Source: JAYQKL01 sp049890195
GTDB lineage: Bacteria > Pseudomonadota > Alphaproteobacteria > RS24
Reading direction: 5' to 3'
Assembly: GCA_049890195.1 (NCBI GenBank)
Contig: JBMHBY010000005.1
Location: 124,001-188,000 of the forward strand
Length of the DNA stretch: 64,000 nt
In this document: positions 35,745 to 44,465 of the stretch, one piece after another
Layout: every line of letters starts with the position of its first letter
Numbering within the stretch: the first letter of the stretch is position 1
Translations under genes and position numbers: made by a program
The notes under the pieces: model-generated
Told to the model about the DNA's origin: nothing
The model's input: the letters and a program-made list of their open reading frames with translations, nothing else
Databases searched by the model: none

Positions 35745-37036
35745 TGAAAAAGACACTTTTTGCACTTGCCCTGACACTGCCGGCATCCGCCCAGGCTGAA
35801 ATCAGCTATCAGGACATTCTCAAGGACCCTGACAATGTGAGCCTGAACCGGCAATATGCATCTGAGCGGCTGCAGCAGGGCGATCCCAAAGCGGCTCTGG
35901 CCGCGATTGAGCGCGTTCTGGTGCAACAGCCGGCAAACCTTCCGGCCCGCCTGATGCGGGCCCGCATCCTGATGGCCATGGGCAGCGACCTGCAGGCCCG
36001 CGGCGAACTTGAAGCGCTGGCCATTCTGCCCCTGAGCGCTGACATCAAGCGCGAAGTCGCCAAAATGCTGGATGCGCTAGACCGCAGGCAATCCAGATGG
36101 ACCAGCCTTGCCAGCATCAGCTTCGGCTATCTTGACGGCGACAATGTCAACAGCTTCCCGAACTCCGGACTGGCTGAACTGCCGCAAGGCACGTCTGATT
36201 TCATCAGCTCCAATGGCGCCAGGGAATTTGACACGCCAGTCAGTGACGAAGCCATTACCTCAAGTGTCGGGATTTATACCGAATACGACATGATGAACCA
36301 GTCCGCCGACAAGCTGTTTTTCAGCCTCAACGCGTCCGAGGTGTTCGACAGCGATACCGAGTTCATGGAATACACCAGCTTAGGCGTCAGCGCAGGGGCG
36401 AAACTCAACCGTTTTGGTTTCAACATCACGCCGAGCATAAGCTATGCGGAAATTGACAGCAAAACCCAACCCGAAACCGTGTTTGAAAGCATCGGGCTGA
36501 ACATCAGCAAAAACATCACACCGCAGACAGTCATTTATACAACCCTGTCGGCAAACCGCAGGGATTACAAAAGAAGCGCAGATTATCCGTCAGCAGACAA
36601 TTCAGATACGGAAACTGTTTCCGCCAGCTTTGGTGCCGGCTTCGCCCTGAGCAAACGCTGGCGCGCCAACCTGTCGGCAAGCATCCAACAAGTGGATGCA
36701 GACCTGGCGGCGGCGCAATATAATTCGAAAGAGACGAAATATCTGGCGCTGTCACTTCAGGGTATGATTGCCGCAGGCCAGACCGTCACTGTGGGCGTGA
36801 GGTCCGGGGAAAGCGATCATGACGCCCCCGACTCCGGTGCCCAGCGCATTCGTGAAGACGATATTTCGGCTTACAGCGTGAACTATCAACTCATGGGTGA
36901 GGTTCTGCATCCGGCCCTCAGCGGTTTTCGCCTGATTGCCGGATATGCCAAAACCGAGACCGAGTCGAATATTCTGCAGTTTGACAATGACAAGAAGACC
37001 AAGTCCCTTTTGGTCAGCTACAGCAAGCCGTTTTAA
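35744..37036 (+). CDS. TPR plus outer-membrane beta-barrel protein (Slam/DUF560-like)
   Basis: Protein of 430 residues with signal peptide MKKTLFALALTLPASAQA. Residues about 20-110 form TPR-like helices (ASERLQQGDPKAALAAIERV). The rest alternates polar and hydrophobic residues in strand-like segments and ends in LLVSYSKPF, a C-terminal Phe typical of outer-membrane barrels recognised by BamA. This TPR-plus-barrel layout is that of surface lipoprotein assembly modulators (Slam), which export specific partner proteins. Its start overlaps the FecR-domain gene by one base, making that protein the obvious candidate partner. Confidence 0.7.
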   Translation: MKKTLFALALTLPASAQAEISYQDILKDPDNVSLNRQYASERLQQGDPKAALAAIERVLVQQPANLPARLMRARILMAMGSDLQARGELEALAILPLSADIKREVAKMLDALDRRQSRWTSLASISFGYLDGDNVNSFPNSGLAELPQGTSDFISSNGAREFDTPVSDEAITSSVGIYTEYDMMNQSADKLFFSLNASEVFDSDTEFMEYTSLGVSAGAKLNRFGFNITPSISYAEIDSKTQPETVFESIGLNISKNITPQTVIYTTLSANRRDYKRSADYPSADNSDTETVSASFGAGFALSKRWRANLSASIQQVDADLAAAQYNSKETKYLALSLQGMIAAGQTVTVGVRSGESDHDAPDSGAQRIREDDISAYSVNYQLMGEVLHPALSGFRLIAGYAKTETESNILQFDNDKKTKSLLVSYSKPF

Positions 37037-37058
37037 GGCCGCCGTGCAAGCATCAGAA

Positions 37059-37135
37059 TGGCGAACCCTGCAGGACTCGAACCTGCAACCTGCTGCTTAG
37101 AAGGCAGCTGCTCTATCCAGTTGAGCTAAGGGTCC
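37059..37135 (-). tRNA. tRNA-Arg (TCT)
   Basis: Cloverleaf of 77 bases on the reverse strand. The acceptor GGACCCT pairs with AGGGTTC (one G-T pair); discriminator G and encoded CCA. The anticodon loop CTTCTAA gives TCT. It lies between the barrel gene and the complex I subunit gene. Confidence 0.95.
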
Positions 37136-37144
37136 CTATTCTGG

Positions 37145-37450
37145 TCAATGCGTCCAGGCGCCCACCCTGTCATGACGGAAATTGTCAGAGTAGGATTTGG
37201 AGACACGACCGCGCTTATGCGGCTTTTGCACGCGATAGGCAACGCCTTTGGATTTGGCGTAAGCCTCAGCCTCTTCCAATGTATCAAATTGCAGCCGCAC
37301 CTGAACGGTTGTTTCAGAGCCACCGACCCATCCGGTCAACGGGTCACTTTGTTTAGTTTTTTCCGGTGCATACTCAAAAATCCAGGATTTCGTCTTGGCC
37401 ATCCCGGATTGCATGGCTGTTTTGGCGGGTTGGTAAATGCGTGCAAACAT
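37145..37450 (-). CDS. ETC complex I subunit (NDUFS4-like, 18 kDa type)
   Basis: Protein of 101 residues homologous to the mitochondrial accessory subunit NDUFS4 of NADH:ubiquinone oxidoreductase. The start MFARIYQPAKTAMQSG matches family members, and WIFEYAPE, GWVGGSETTVQVRLQF and KGVAYRV are the conserved pieces. It is usually alone and away from the nuo operon, often next to a tRNA gene, as here. Found in alphaproteobacteria and mitochondria. An ATG at 37462 would add four residues. Confidence 0.93.
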   Translation of the reverse strand: MFARIYQPAKTAMQSGMAKTKSWIFEYAPEKTKQSDPLTGWVGGSETTVQVRLQFDTLEEAEAYAKSKGVAYRVQKPHKRGRVSKSYSDNFRHDRVGAWTH

Positions 37451-37514
37451 GGTTCTCTCCACTTCAATCCTATATCGCCAAAATCGCAGTTGGTTTCAAG
37501 CAAAATATCGCCGC

Positions 37515-38849
37515 TCACCGTCCAAGATTGACCTCCAGCGAGGTGATGGCACTGACCAGGGTGTTCGGGGCGTGGGAGTCTTTCCCGGTCCAGTGCATGT
37601 CCGGAAAACGCGCCAGTAAACGCTCATAAGCGACCTCCAGTTGCATGATGGCAATCCGCTTGCCGAGACAATTATGCGGCCCATATCCAAAGGCGATGTG
37701 CTGGTCGGCATTCGGCCTGAGAATGTCAAACCGTGTTGGATCATCAAAAATGTCCGGATCACGATTGGCTGCACCATAATAGAAGACCACCTTCTCCCCA
37801 GCCGCCATTTTCTGCCCCCGTATGGTGTAGTCCTCCGTCAAGGTCCGGCGCATATTGATGACCGGCGACACCAGACGCAACGCTTCCTGTGCCATGTTCT
37901 GAATCTTCGACGGATCCTCAAGGCAAATCTGCTTTTGTTCCGGGTTGTCGCTCAGCAGGCGCATTGTTCCGGAGATGGAATTGCGGGCGGTGTCATTGCC
38001 GGCAAACAAAATCAGCAACCAAGACCCGTCAAGATAGGCCTGCGACAGGGGCTGATCCCCGATTTCCGCATGCGCGATACAGGTCAAAAGGTCGTCACGC
38101 GGGTTTTTACGCCGGTCCGCCAGAACCCGCTCTCCGTATTTGAACATTTGTCGGACATTGAACAGGAACTTTGCAATGAACAGTGGGCTGATGCCGCCCC
38201 GGTCCCGCGTCGCAAAATAATGTTGCGCCAGTTCTAGATAATGCATCCATCGGATGAGCCTGGGGCGGTCTTTCTCATCCACGCCAAGCATCTCCGATAA
38301 GGTGAACATCGGGATGTGCTCGGAAAAATTCGACACCAGATCCAGTGTCCCGCCTTTGCGGGCCATCTTGTCCAGCAGGCTGTCAACATACACCTCCACC
38401 TTCCCCCTCAGGCGTTGGGTGAATTCCGGGGTGAAAAAGTGCCGGTGCTGCATCCGCAACGGGGTGTGCGCCTGTCGGTCCAGACAGATCAGATTGTTCA
38501 CGGCCGCCCGTGAAAGTCTGGTTTCCCGCTCCCGCTTGAAGCCAGTTGTCAGAAAAATACTGCCCGCCTGCGAGGAGAAGATCTCCGGCAGGACTTCAGC
38601 CTGCTTGATGTCCTCATATTTTGTGAGAGCCCAGTATCCTTTGAAATCCGGATATTTCTCGTCAAACTCAATCCAAGCGACCGGTGCCTGTTCGCGCAAC
38701 CGGTCGTAGTGGTCAAACGGTTGGCCGGTCACGAATGTATAAACATCCGAGATGTTCGGTCCATCCGGCACATCAAAAACCGGCGGGTGCTGGGGCGCGG
38801 CCTGTGCTTCCTCCTCCTTCAGCATGGTCTTGGAAACAGGTTCAAGCAT
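37515..38849 (-). CDS. Cytochrome P450
   Basis: Soluble bacterial monooxygenase of 444 residues. Oxygen-binding I-helix motif is FAGNDTARN, the K-helix ExxR is EALR, and the heme loop is FGYGPHNCLGKR with the cysteine near residue 394. No membrane anchor. The I-helix wording recalls P450s acting on terpenoid, steroid or branched alkyl chains, but substrate cannot be assigned. Ferredoxin and reductase genes are not in the window. It overlaps the small membrane protein gene at its start by eight bases. Confidence 0.93.
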   Translation of the reverse strand: MLEPVSKTMLKEEEAQAAPQHPPVFDVPDGPNISDVYTFVTGQPFDHYDRLREQAPVAWIEFDEKYPDFKGYWALTKYEDIKQAEVLPEIFSSQAGSIFLTTGFKRERETRLSRAAVNNLICLDRQAHTPLRMQHRHFFTPEFTQRLRGKVEVYVDSLLDKMARKGGTLDLVSNFSEHIPMFTLSEMLGVDEKDRPRLIRWMHYLELAQHYFATRDRGGISPLFIAKFLFNVRQMFKYGERVLADRRKNPRDDLLTCIAHAEIGDQPLSQAYLDGSWLLILFAGNDTARNSISGTMRLLSDNPEQKQICLEDPSKIQNMAQEALRLVSPVINMRRTLTEDYTIRGQKMAAGEKVVFYYGAANRDPDIFDDPTRFDILRPNADQHIAFGYGPHNCLGKRIAIMQLEVAYERLLARFPDMHWTGKDSHAPNTLVSAITSLEVNLGR

Positions 38850-39195
38850 TGCGGGTTCCTTTGCGGGAGATCAGTTGATACAGGCAAATACCGACAACCA
38901 GCACATCAACCAGTGCGAACACATAAGTCATGAATGTCGGGTTCAATACGAGAATTCTGTACAACGCTCCGGCGCCAAGCAGGCCCGGCCAAATCACCCC
39001 GATCCAAAGCCCGATATGCGGACGTGTCAGCAACAGCCAGCCGACGACAACAAACGTGCTGCCAAACAGGGCGCCATTGACGTTCTCCGGGTTCTGCGTG
39101 CCAGTTATCGCCAACTGCAGGACATGTGCCGCGGCTGAAACAATCATCAGCCAGCCGGCCAGGCGCACAGAGACATGGTGTGATGGTGTATTCAT
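38842..39195 (-). CDS. Small membrane protein with four hydrophobic segments, linked to P450
   Basis: Protein of 117 residues from the ATG at 39195, which has AGGGAAG upstream; longer reading would add a non-coding-like N-terminal part. Four hydrophobic segments are visible: LAGWLMIVSAAAHVLQLAI, NGALFGSTFVVVGWLLL, IGLWIGVIWPGLLGAGALY and TYVFALVDVLVVGICLYQLI. No family recognised. It is translated just ahead of the P450, with an eight-base overlap, so a role linked to the P450 substrate or localisation is possible. Confidence 0.65.
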   Translation of the reverse strand: MNTPSHHVSVRLAGWLMIVSAAAHVLQLAITGTQNPENVNGALFGSTFVVVGWLLLTRPHIGLWIGVIWPGLLGAGALYRILVLNPTFMTYVFALVDVLVVGICLYQLISRKGTRNA

Positions 39196-39339
39196 ATTTT
39201 CTTCCCTGTTAAGAACTTTAGAAAGCCGCGAGCCGGCTGTCAAAAAAATAAAGTGGCCCGTTCCGGCTTGCATTGGGACTGCAAATGATGACATCTTAAG
39301 TTTGAATTCTGTTGTGTTGTTGTGTTGGGGAGCCGTCAC

Positions 39340-40407
39340 ATGTTTGCTTTTGAGGAACGTACCGAAGCGGAAAAAGGGTTCGCTAAGATCTGGGACGACA
39401 TGATCCGCCCGGGCCTTGAGGACTATGCCGTCACCTATAAAAAAGTCTACCGGCAGTATATTGGCGGTGTGGTGGCTGCCGCCGTTCTGTTTTTCGGCTT
39501 TATCGGGTATTTGCTGGTCTCGGCTGATGCCACGGCACTGGACACAACACAATCCGTACTCCTGATCGCGGTTCTGCTTGTTTCCATGGCACTGGTCTAT
39601 GTCGGCTATGCAGGATATGAAAACCTGAGAAAAAACACGGGCCTGCACTTCAAGCGGGCGATTGACAAACACTTCCAGCACTTGATGTCCGAAGACACGG
39701 AGACGGAAAAATACCTTGGGGTCATCAAGGTCCTGCAGGAGGAAGACCTGCTGCCGATGAACACACGCTTATATGGCGATGCGGTACCCTACAAAGGGTC
39801 GCACCGTGGCTGTGACTTCAGTTTTTTCGTGACAGAGAGCTTTGACGTCAGCCGGAACCATGCCGCACGCGACAATTCCCTGCACAGCATGACCCGCGAA
39901 GAAACCGTCAACCGACACACCTATCTCGTTCTGCAGTTCAAGTTGAAGGAACCAAGTCCAGGCTACATCAAGATTGAGACCGATTACGGCCGCATCATCA
40001 ATTTTGTCCGCAGCTGGTGGTTTGAACGCGACACGGTGAGGTTTGACGACCCGGTATTTGAAAAAAGGTTTGAGGTGACAGCCGATGATGAAGCGCAGGC
40101 CCGCAAGCTTGTCGATAAGGCTTTGCGGGCAAACCTTGTCGGGCTGCAGGATTATTTCGGCAAAACCGGAATGTATTTCCCAGAGCCAAAAACCCCGTTT
40201 TTCCAGGTCACACGGAAGGTCTTTGCAACCATTGAAGGGGAATGGCTGACGATAGGGATTTATGGGCTGAAGGACGTTACCGGGACGGAAACGATTTTCA
40301 CTTCCCCGGACAAGATTGTCGCGGCCGCCCGGACGTCGATTTCCCGTGTATCGCAGATCCCGTTCATCATTGATAATTTCAAAGACACGGATGACATTCT
40401 GGCCTAG
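39340..40407 (+). CDS. DUF3137-like membrane protein
   Basis: Protein of 355 residues (start MFAFEERTEAEKGFAKIWDD; an upstream start at 39322 is less likely). Two membrane spans near the N-terminus (YIGGVVAAAVLFFGFIGYLL and SVLLIAVLLVSMALVYVGY) are followed by a large soluble domain with KGSHRGCDFSFFVTE and RFEVTADDEAQARKLVD, resembling DUF3137 (in which a similar 'covert' FEV..DxxEAR motif occurs). Function unknown. The following small gene at 40461 may be in the same transcript. Confidence 0.6.
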   Translation: MFAFEERTEAEKGFAKIWDDMIRPGLEDYAVTYKKVYRQYIGGVVAAAVLFFGFIGYLLVSADATALDTTQSVLLIAVLLVSMALVYVGYAGYENLRKNTGLHFKRAIDKHFQHLMSEDTETEKYLGVIKVLQEEDLLPMNTRLYGDAVPYKGSHRGCDFSFFVTESFDVSRNHAARDNSLHSMTREETVNRHTYLVLQFKLKEPSPGYIKIETDYGRIINFVRSWWFERDTVRFDDPVFEKRFEVTADDEAQARKLVDKALRANLVGLQDYFGKTGMYFPEPKTPFFQVTRKVFATIEGEWLTIGIYGLKDVTGTETIFTSPDKIVAAARTSISRVSQIPFIIDNFKDTDDILA

Positions 40408-40460
40408 GTCTGCAACCAGGCAATTCCCCTTTTCCACCATTAAGACCAACAGGAGGCCCT

Positions 40461-40655
40461 ATGGCGTCGCGTTTCATCCACTCACCACTTGCCAAATCCA
40501 TCGTCTATGTCGCGCTTCTTGTGTCAGCCGGGAATGAAATCTTCGAACTCATAGACGGCCTCGGTGCCCACCATGGCGTGTTGTTTTATTCAATTCTGAA
40601 ATTGCTCGAGCTGTTTGAAACCGCCTATGAAACCGCCGCCGTCAAGGCCGAATAA
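40461..40655 (+). CDS. Small hypothetical protein, one hydrophobic segment
   Basis: Predicted 64 residues: MASRFIHSPLAKSIVYVALL and onward. AGGAGG stands eight bases before the ATG, a near-perfect ribosome-binding site. A hydrophobic segment (residues 13-22) is followed by an amphipathic, acidic C-terminal half (LLELFETAYETAAVKAE). No family recognised. It lies between the DUF3137-like gene and the tandem DsbA-fold gene, all forward. Confidence 0.6.
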   Translation: MASRFIHSPLAKSIVYVALLVSAGNEIFELIDGLGAHHGVLFYSILKLLELFETAYETAAVKAE

Positions 40656-40743
40656 GATGCATGTTGAGCTGAAGGCAAGCTCAGCACATAATACCCTACA
40701 ATGAAGTCATGGGGATGAGCCCATTGATCAAAGGCGGTCCGCT

Positions 40744-42102
40744 ATGAGCAGAGTGACGGAACAAAAAGGGTTTTCATCAAGCACGCCGTCTTTTGTCAGA
40801 CGCTGGCTGCAGTCAAAGGTCATGACCGCCTTGTCCAGCGAAGAACATTTGGCAAAACAGCGCAGTAAAGCGGAAAAAAAGCGCAAACATGAAAAACGCC
40901 CGCATGTTGTGGAGTATTTTCATCAGCTTGATGACGGCTATTCACATTTGGCGATGCAGACATTGGCCCCCCTGCTGGCGCGCTACAACATCGAATTGAA
41001 GGTTCATCTGGTGACCGCCGGGGCGGACAGCAACAATCCGGAACCTGAGATGTTAAAACAACTGTCCTTGTCCGACGCAGCCCAAATCGCGCCCCGCTAT
41101 GGATTGACATTCCCCCAAAGAGGCAAGCCACCTTCGCACGAAACCTGTGATCTTGCCGTCAGAATTCTGTGCCGGTTCTCACCTGCACAAATATGCCAAT
41201 TCGGGCCAATCATCAGCGATGCAGTTATAAGCAACAATCCTGAACAGGTGCAGGCCCTTTCCGTCCAACACGGGCTGGCCGCACAAAATGAGGCTGCCGC
41301 CGCGCTGGCGGCCGGCAACAGACGAAGGGAGCAATTGGGGCACTACAGCGGGGCCATGTTCTGGTACGAAGGCGAATGGTATTGGGGCGTGGACCGGCTG
41401 TATCATTTGGAACGCCGGTTGGCATCACTCAATGCCGTCAAAAACCCGAAACTGCAAGAGGTGGCGCCGCGTCCGGAGATAAAAAACGTCTTCACCGCCA
41501 AAGCGCGCGACCTGACGCTGGAATATTACCCGTCCCTGCGCAGCCCCTACACCGCCGTCTCCTGGGCTCCCACCCTGAAACTGGCGCAAGACTCCGGTGT
41601 CAAATTGGATGTCAAACCTGTTCTGCCCATGGTGATGCGCGGCGTCCCTGCAACCCGGCAAAAGGGTGTCTATATCCTCAAGGACGCCGCCCGCGAAGCC
41701 CGCGCAGCGGGAGTTGAGTATGGCAGGTTTTATGACCCGATCGGGAAACCCGTAATGCATGGGTACAGCCTTTATATGTGGGCGAAAACCTTTGGCAAGG
41801 GGGAGGATGTGCTGGGTGCGTTTTTAAACATTGCCTTCGTGAAGGGATGGAGCACAAATTCGACAAAAGGCTTAAAAAAGGTTGTTGAACTGGCGGGGCT
41901 TGACTGGTCGCAGGCCAAACAGCATCTGGCCGACACCAGCTGGGAGCAAACTCTGGAGGCCAACCGCACACGCATGTATGGCGCGGGGTGTTGGGGTGTG
42001 CCCAGTTATCGCCTGCTGGATAAAGATGGCGGAGAAATCCTGGGGGTGTGGGGACAGGATCGCCTCTGGCTCGTTTCCCAAATGATAGCTGAGAAATCGT
42101 AA
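40744..42102 (+). CDS. Tandem DsbA-fold (HCCA isomerase-like) protein
   Basis: Protein of 452 residues with two copies of a thioredoxin/DsbA-like fold, as in 2-hydroxychromene-2-carboxylate isomerases. Copy one starts at VVEYFHQLDDGYSHLAMQTL (about residue 55), copy two at LTLEYYPSLRSPYTAVSWAP (about 258); both have the strand-helix start with the Y-S/T pair at the usual active serine/cysteine position. The second ends with MYGAGCWGVPSYRLLDKDGG, a typical cis-proline WGVPS loop. No CxxC and no signal peptide. Function unknown; a glutathione-dependent isomerase or transferase is the best guess. Confidence 0.72.
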   Translation: MSRVTEQKGFSSSTPSFVRRWLQSKVMTALSSEEHLAKQRSKAEKKRKHEKRPHVVEYFHQLDDGYSHLAMQTLAPLLARYNIELKVHLVTAGADSNNPEPEMLKQLSLSDAAQIAPRYGLTFPQRGKPPSHETCDLAVRILCRFSPAQICQFGPIISDAVISNNPEQVQALSVQHGLAAQNEAAAALAAGNRRREQLGHYSGAMFWYEGEWYWGVDRLYHLERRLASLNAVKNPKLQEVAPRPEIKNVFTAKARDLTLEYYPSLRSPYTAVSWAPTLKLAQDSGVKLDVKPVLPMVMRGVPATRQKGVYILKDAAREARAAGVEYGRFYDPIGKPVMHGYSLYMWAKTFGKGEDVLGAFLNIAFVKGWSTNSTKGLKKVVELAGLDWSQAKQHLADTSWEQTLEANRTRMYGAGCWGVPSYRLLDKDGGEILGVWGQDRLWLVSQMIAEKS

Positions 42103-42141
42103 GGCGGCTAAACCACACTCAAAGCTGATGTTCCGGTAAAA

Positions 42142-42218
42142 TGGTCGGAGTTGCAGGATTCGAACCTGCGACCCCCTGGTCCCAAACCAGGTGCGCTACC
42201 AGACTGCGCCAAACTCCG
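42142..42218 (-). tRNA. tRNA-Pro (TGG)
   Basis: Cloverleaf of 77 bases on the reverse strand. The acceptor CGGAGTT pairs with AACTCCG; discriminator A and encoded CCA. The anticodon loop TTTGGGA gives TGG; the T loop is GTTCGAATCC. Confidence 0.96.
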
Positions 42219-42285
42219 ACTCTCAGTACGTCGGAGTGATACAATCTAGAAGGTGGCAAATCAAGCGGAAACAGACACAAATTGT

Positions 42286-42891
42286 CTAATTTGTCCCCGC
42301 CCCGGTAATCGCAAGAAACGGCTCAACCAGCCTTGCCCGTGTCGCCATCAGCCCCTTCGGGCCTTTGCCGTAAGCCACTTCAATCTGCTGGCCCTGCCGG
42401 ATGTCCTCAATGCCGGACTCGCGCAACACTTCCATGTGAACAAAGATGTCCGGGCTGTCCATGCCGGTTGTCACAAAGCCGTATCCCCGGATGCGGTTGA
42501 ACCATTTGACCTCAACCAGGGTAAAATCACTGACCTCCTCAATGTTGCCGAGAACATTGGTCGGCCTTTGGCGGAACTCAGGGATAATGGCGTTGCTGTT
42601 GTCTATGGCAATGATTTTGTCAACCTGACGACCTTGGTCCAGTGTGATGATTTGACATTTCACAATGGCGCCGGGATAGATCATGTCATGACCCGACCGC
42701 CTGAGGACGGAATGGTGGACGAGGATATCCCCTGCACCGTCCTCGGGAATAATGAAGCCAAACCCTTTTTTCGGGTCAAACCATTTGACCTCGCCGCTGA
42801 TTGGTGGTGGAGACTGACCATCTGATGTTTCTGACAGAGACTCAACAGCCTGATCGCCCTCAACAGGACGCATTTCTTTTTCTTGTGACAT
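42286..42891 (-). CDS. Cold-shock protein with two CSD domains
   Basis: Protein of 201 residues with two cold-shock domains, about residues 33-98 and 125-190. Both have the RNP-like motifs: GEVKWFDPKKGFGFI with DILVHHSVL, and VEVKWFNRIRGYGFV with DIFVHMEVL. A Gln/Glu/Ser-rich N-terminal tail precedes them. Double-CSD proteins are common in alphaproteobacteria and bind single-stranded nucleic acid as RNA chaperones. The second domain lacks some aromatic residues of the first RNP motif. Confidence 0.94.
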   Translation of the reverse strand: MSQEKEMRPVEGDQAVESLSETSDGQSPPPISGEVKWFDPKKGFGFIIPEDGAGDILVHHSVLRRSGHDMIYPGAIVKCQIITLDQGRQVDKIIAIDNSNAIIPEFRQRPTNVLGNIEEVSDFTLVEVKWFNRIRGYGFVTTGMDSPDIFVHMEVLRESGIEDIRQGQQIEVAYGKGPKGLMATRARLVEPFLAITGAGTN

Positions 42892-42954
42892 GATACATTT
42901 CTTACATTCTTCTTATTATTGTTGTGGCATTTACCACTGAAAGAAATATAGCAC

Positions 42955-42996
42955 AAAAAAGACCACCGAGTGAAGTTTTGAATTTCACTCGGTGGT
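42955..42996 (-). terminator. Rho-independent terminator after nhaD
   Basis: Perfect 13-base stem: ACCACCGAGTGAA (42962-42974) and TTCACTCGGTGGT (42984-42996), nine-base loop, followed on the reverse strand by TTTTTT (42960-42955). It lies 36 bases after the nhaD stop. Strong candidate. Confidence 0.9.
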
Positions 42997-43031
42997 TCAA
43001 ATAGTTGTGAGGCTGAACCTTAAGAAAAGCC

Positions 43032-44447
43032 TCAGTTCAGCGACAATGGAATATTGTCAAACAAGTCTGCATTAATGATCAGATGAGCATAAATGCTGGC
43101 CGCATAGCCGAGGGCAATGGCCCAGGTCCATTTCAGATGTGAGAAGAACGTGTAAATTCCACGGGCCTGGCCCATCAAGGCGACACCTGCGGCAGAGCCG
43201 ATGGACAGCATCGAGCCGCCGACACCGGCTGTCAGCGTGGCGAGCAGCCATTGCCCCTGATCCATGGCCGGGAACATGGTCAACACCGCAAACATGACCG
43301 GGATGTTGTCAACAATCGCCGACAGGATACCGACCAGAATATTGGCGTTCGTGGCGCCGAGGTCGCCATACATGAACTCAGAGGCCAGAGCCATATATCC
43401 GAAGACGGACAGGCCGCCGACGCACATCAAGACACCGTAGAAAAACAGCAATGTATCCCATTCCGCGCGGGCCACCTTGGAGAAAACGTCAAACGGGCCA
43501 TTGGCATAGCTTGAGTTTTCACCCTGCTTTTTGAGGTAAAACCCGAAAAAGCCGAGCACACCAAGACCGGACATCATGCCGAAAACCGGCGGCAGATGGA
43601 AAAACTGATGACCGGAAACCGTGAAGGCAATGGTCAGCAGGAACAGCACAACAATCCGCTTGGCGCCCGGTTTCATGGTCACACCGGCTTCAGCGCTTTG
43701 AGGCTGCTCATCCGGAATGGCGAAATGCATGATGGCCGCAGGCACCAGATAATTGACCACTGAGGGGAAGAAAATGGCGAAGAACTCGAAAAAGCCCAGA
43801 ACCCCCTTTTGCCAGACCATCAAAGTGGTGATGTCGCCAAACGGGCTGAACGCGCCGCCGGCATTGGCGGCAACGACAATATTAATGCAGGCAATGGAGA
43901 CGAATGCGAGATTACCGGCGCCAACCGCCATGACGACGGCGCACATCAACAAGGCTGTTGTCAGATTATCCGCGATGGGTGAAATGAAAAAAGCCAGGAC
44001 CCCGGTAATCCAGAACACCTGGCGGAAACTGAAGTTTTTGGCAACCAGCCAGCTGCGCAGTGCCTCAAACACATTGCGCTCCGTCATGGCATTGATGAAA
44101 GTCATGGCCACCAGCAGGAAGATAAAAAGCTCCGCAAACTCAAGGAAAACATGGCGGAACGCCCCCTCAAGGGCATGCGTGTCATATCCTTCATTCCCCA
44201 CGCCAATCGCAACAACGGCCCAAATCAGGCCGGCCGCCACCATCACCGGCTTGGATTTCGGTAAATGAATGAACTCCTCAGCCATCACCATGGAATAGGC
44301 AATGACAAAAATGGCGATGGAGACAAAGCCGTAAATCGAACCTGTCATATTCAGCACCAAAGCCCCTTCGGCCGCTTGAGCGGCAGACGGTGAAAACAAA
44401 AGAGCGATCAAAGAGAAACAAGAGAAAAACGAAAAGAATTTGGACAC
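43032..44447 (-). CDS. nhaD: Na+/H+ antiporter NhaD
   Basis: Integral membrane antiporter of 471 residues, with about a dozen hydrophobic segments and a signal-like first helix ending at SAAQA. Conserved family pieces include FFISPIADNLTTALLM and GGAFSPFGDITTLMVWQKG, containing the acidic and polar ion-pathway residues. It exports Na+ or Li+ in exchange for protons and suggests a saline habitat. The 82 bases upstream contain an inverted repeat. Confidence 0.94.
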   Translation of the reverse strand: MSKFFSFFSCFSLIALLFSPSAAQAAEGALVLNMTGSIYGFVSIAIFVIAYSMVMAEEFIHLPKSKPVMVAAGLIWAVVAIGVGNEGYDTHALEGAFRHVFLEFAELFIFLLVAMTFINAMTERNVFEALRSWLVAKNFSFRQVFWITGVLAFFISPIADNLTTALLMCAVVMAVGAGNLAFVSIACINIVVAANAGGAFSPFGDITTLMVWQKGVLGFFEFFAIFFPSVVNYLVPAAIMHFAIPDEQPQSAEAGVTMKPGAKRIVVLFLLTIAFTVSGHQFFHLPPVFGMMSGLGVLGFFGFYLKKQGENSSYANGPFDVFSKVARAEWDTLLFFYGVLMCVGGLSVFGYMALASEFMYGDLGATNANILVGILSAIVDNIPVMFAVLTMFPAMDQGQWLLATLTAGVGGSMLSIGSAAGVALMGQARGIYTFFSHLKWTWAIALGYAASIYAHLIINADLFDNIPLSLN

Positions 44448-44465
44448 GAAGGCCTCCCTAGTGAA

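Noticed and set aside
39196..39681. N-terminal extension of the small membrane protein upstream of 39195
   Set aside because: The extra region overlaps the DUF3137-like gene on the other strand, shows no protein character and the ATG at 39195 has a good AGGGAAG site.
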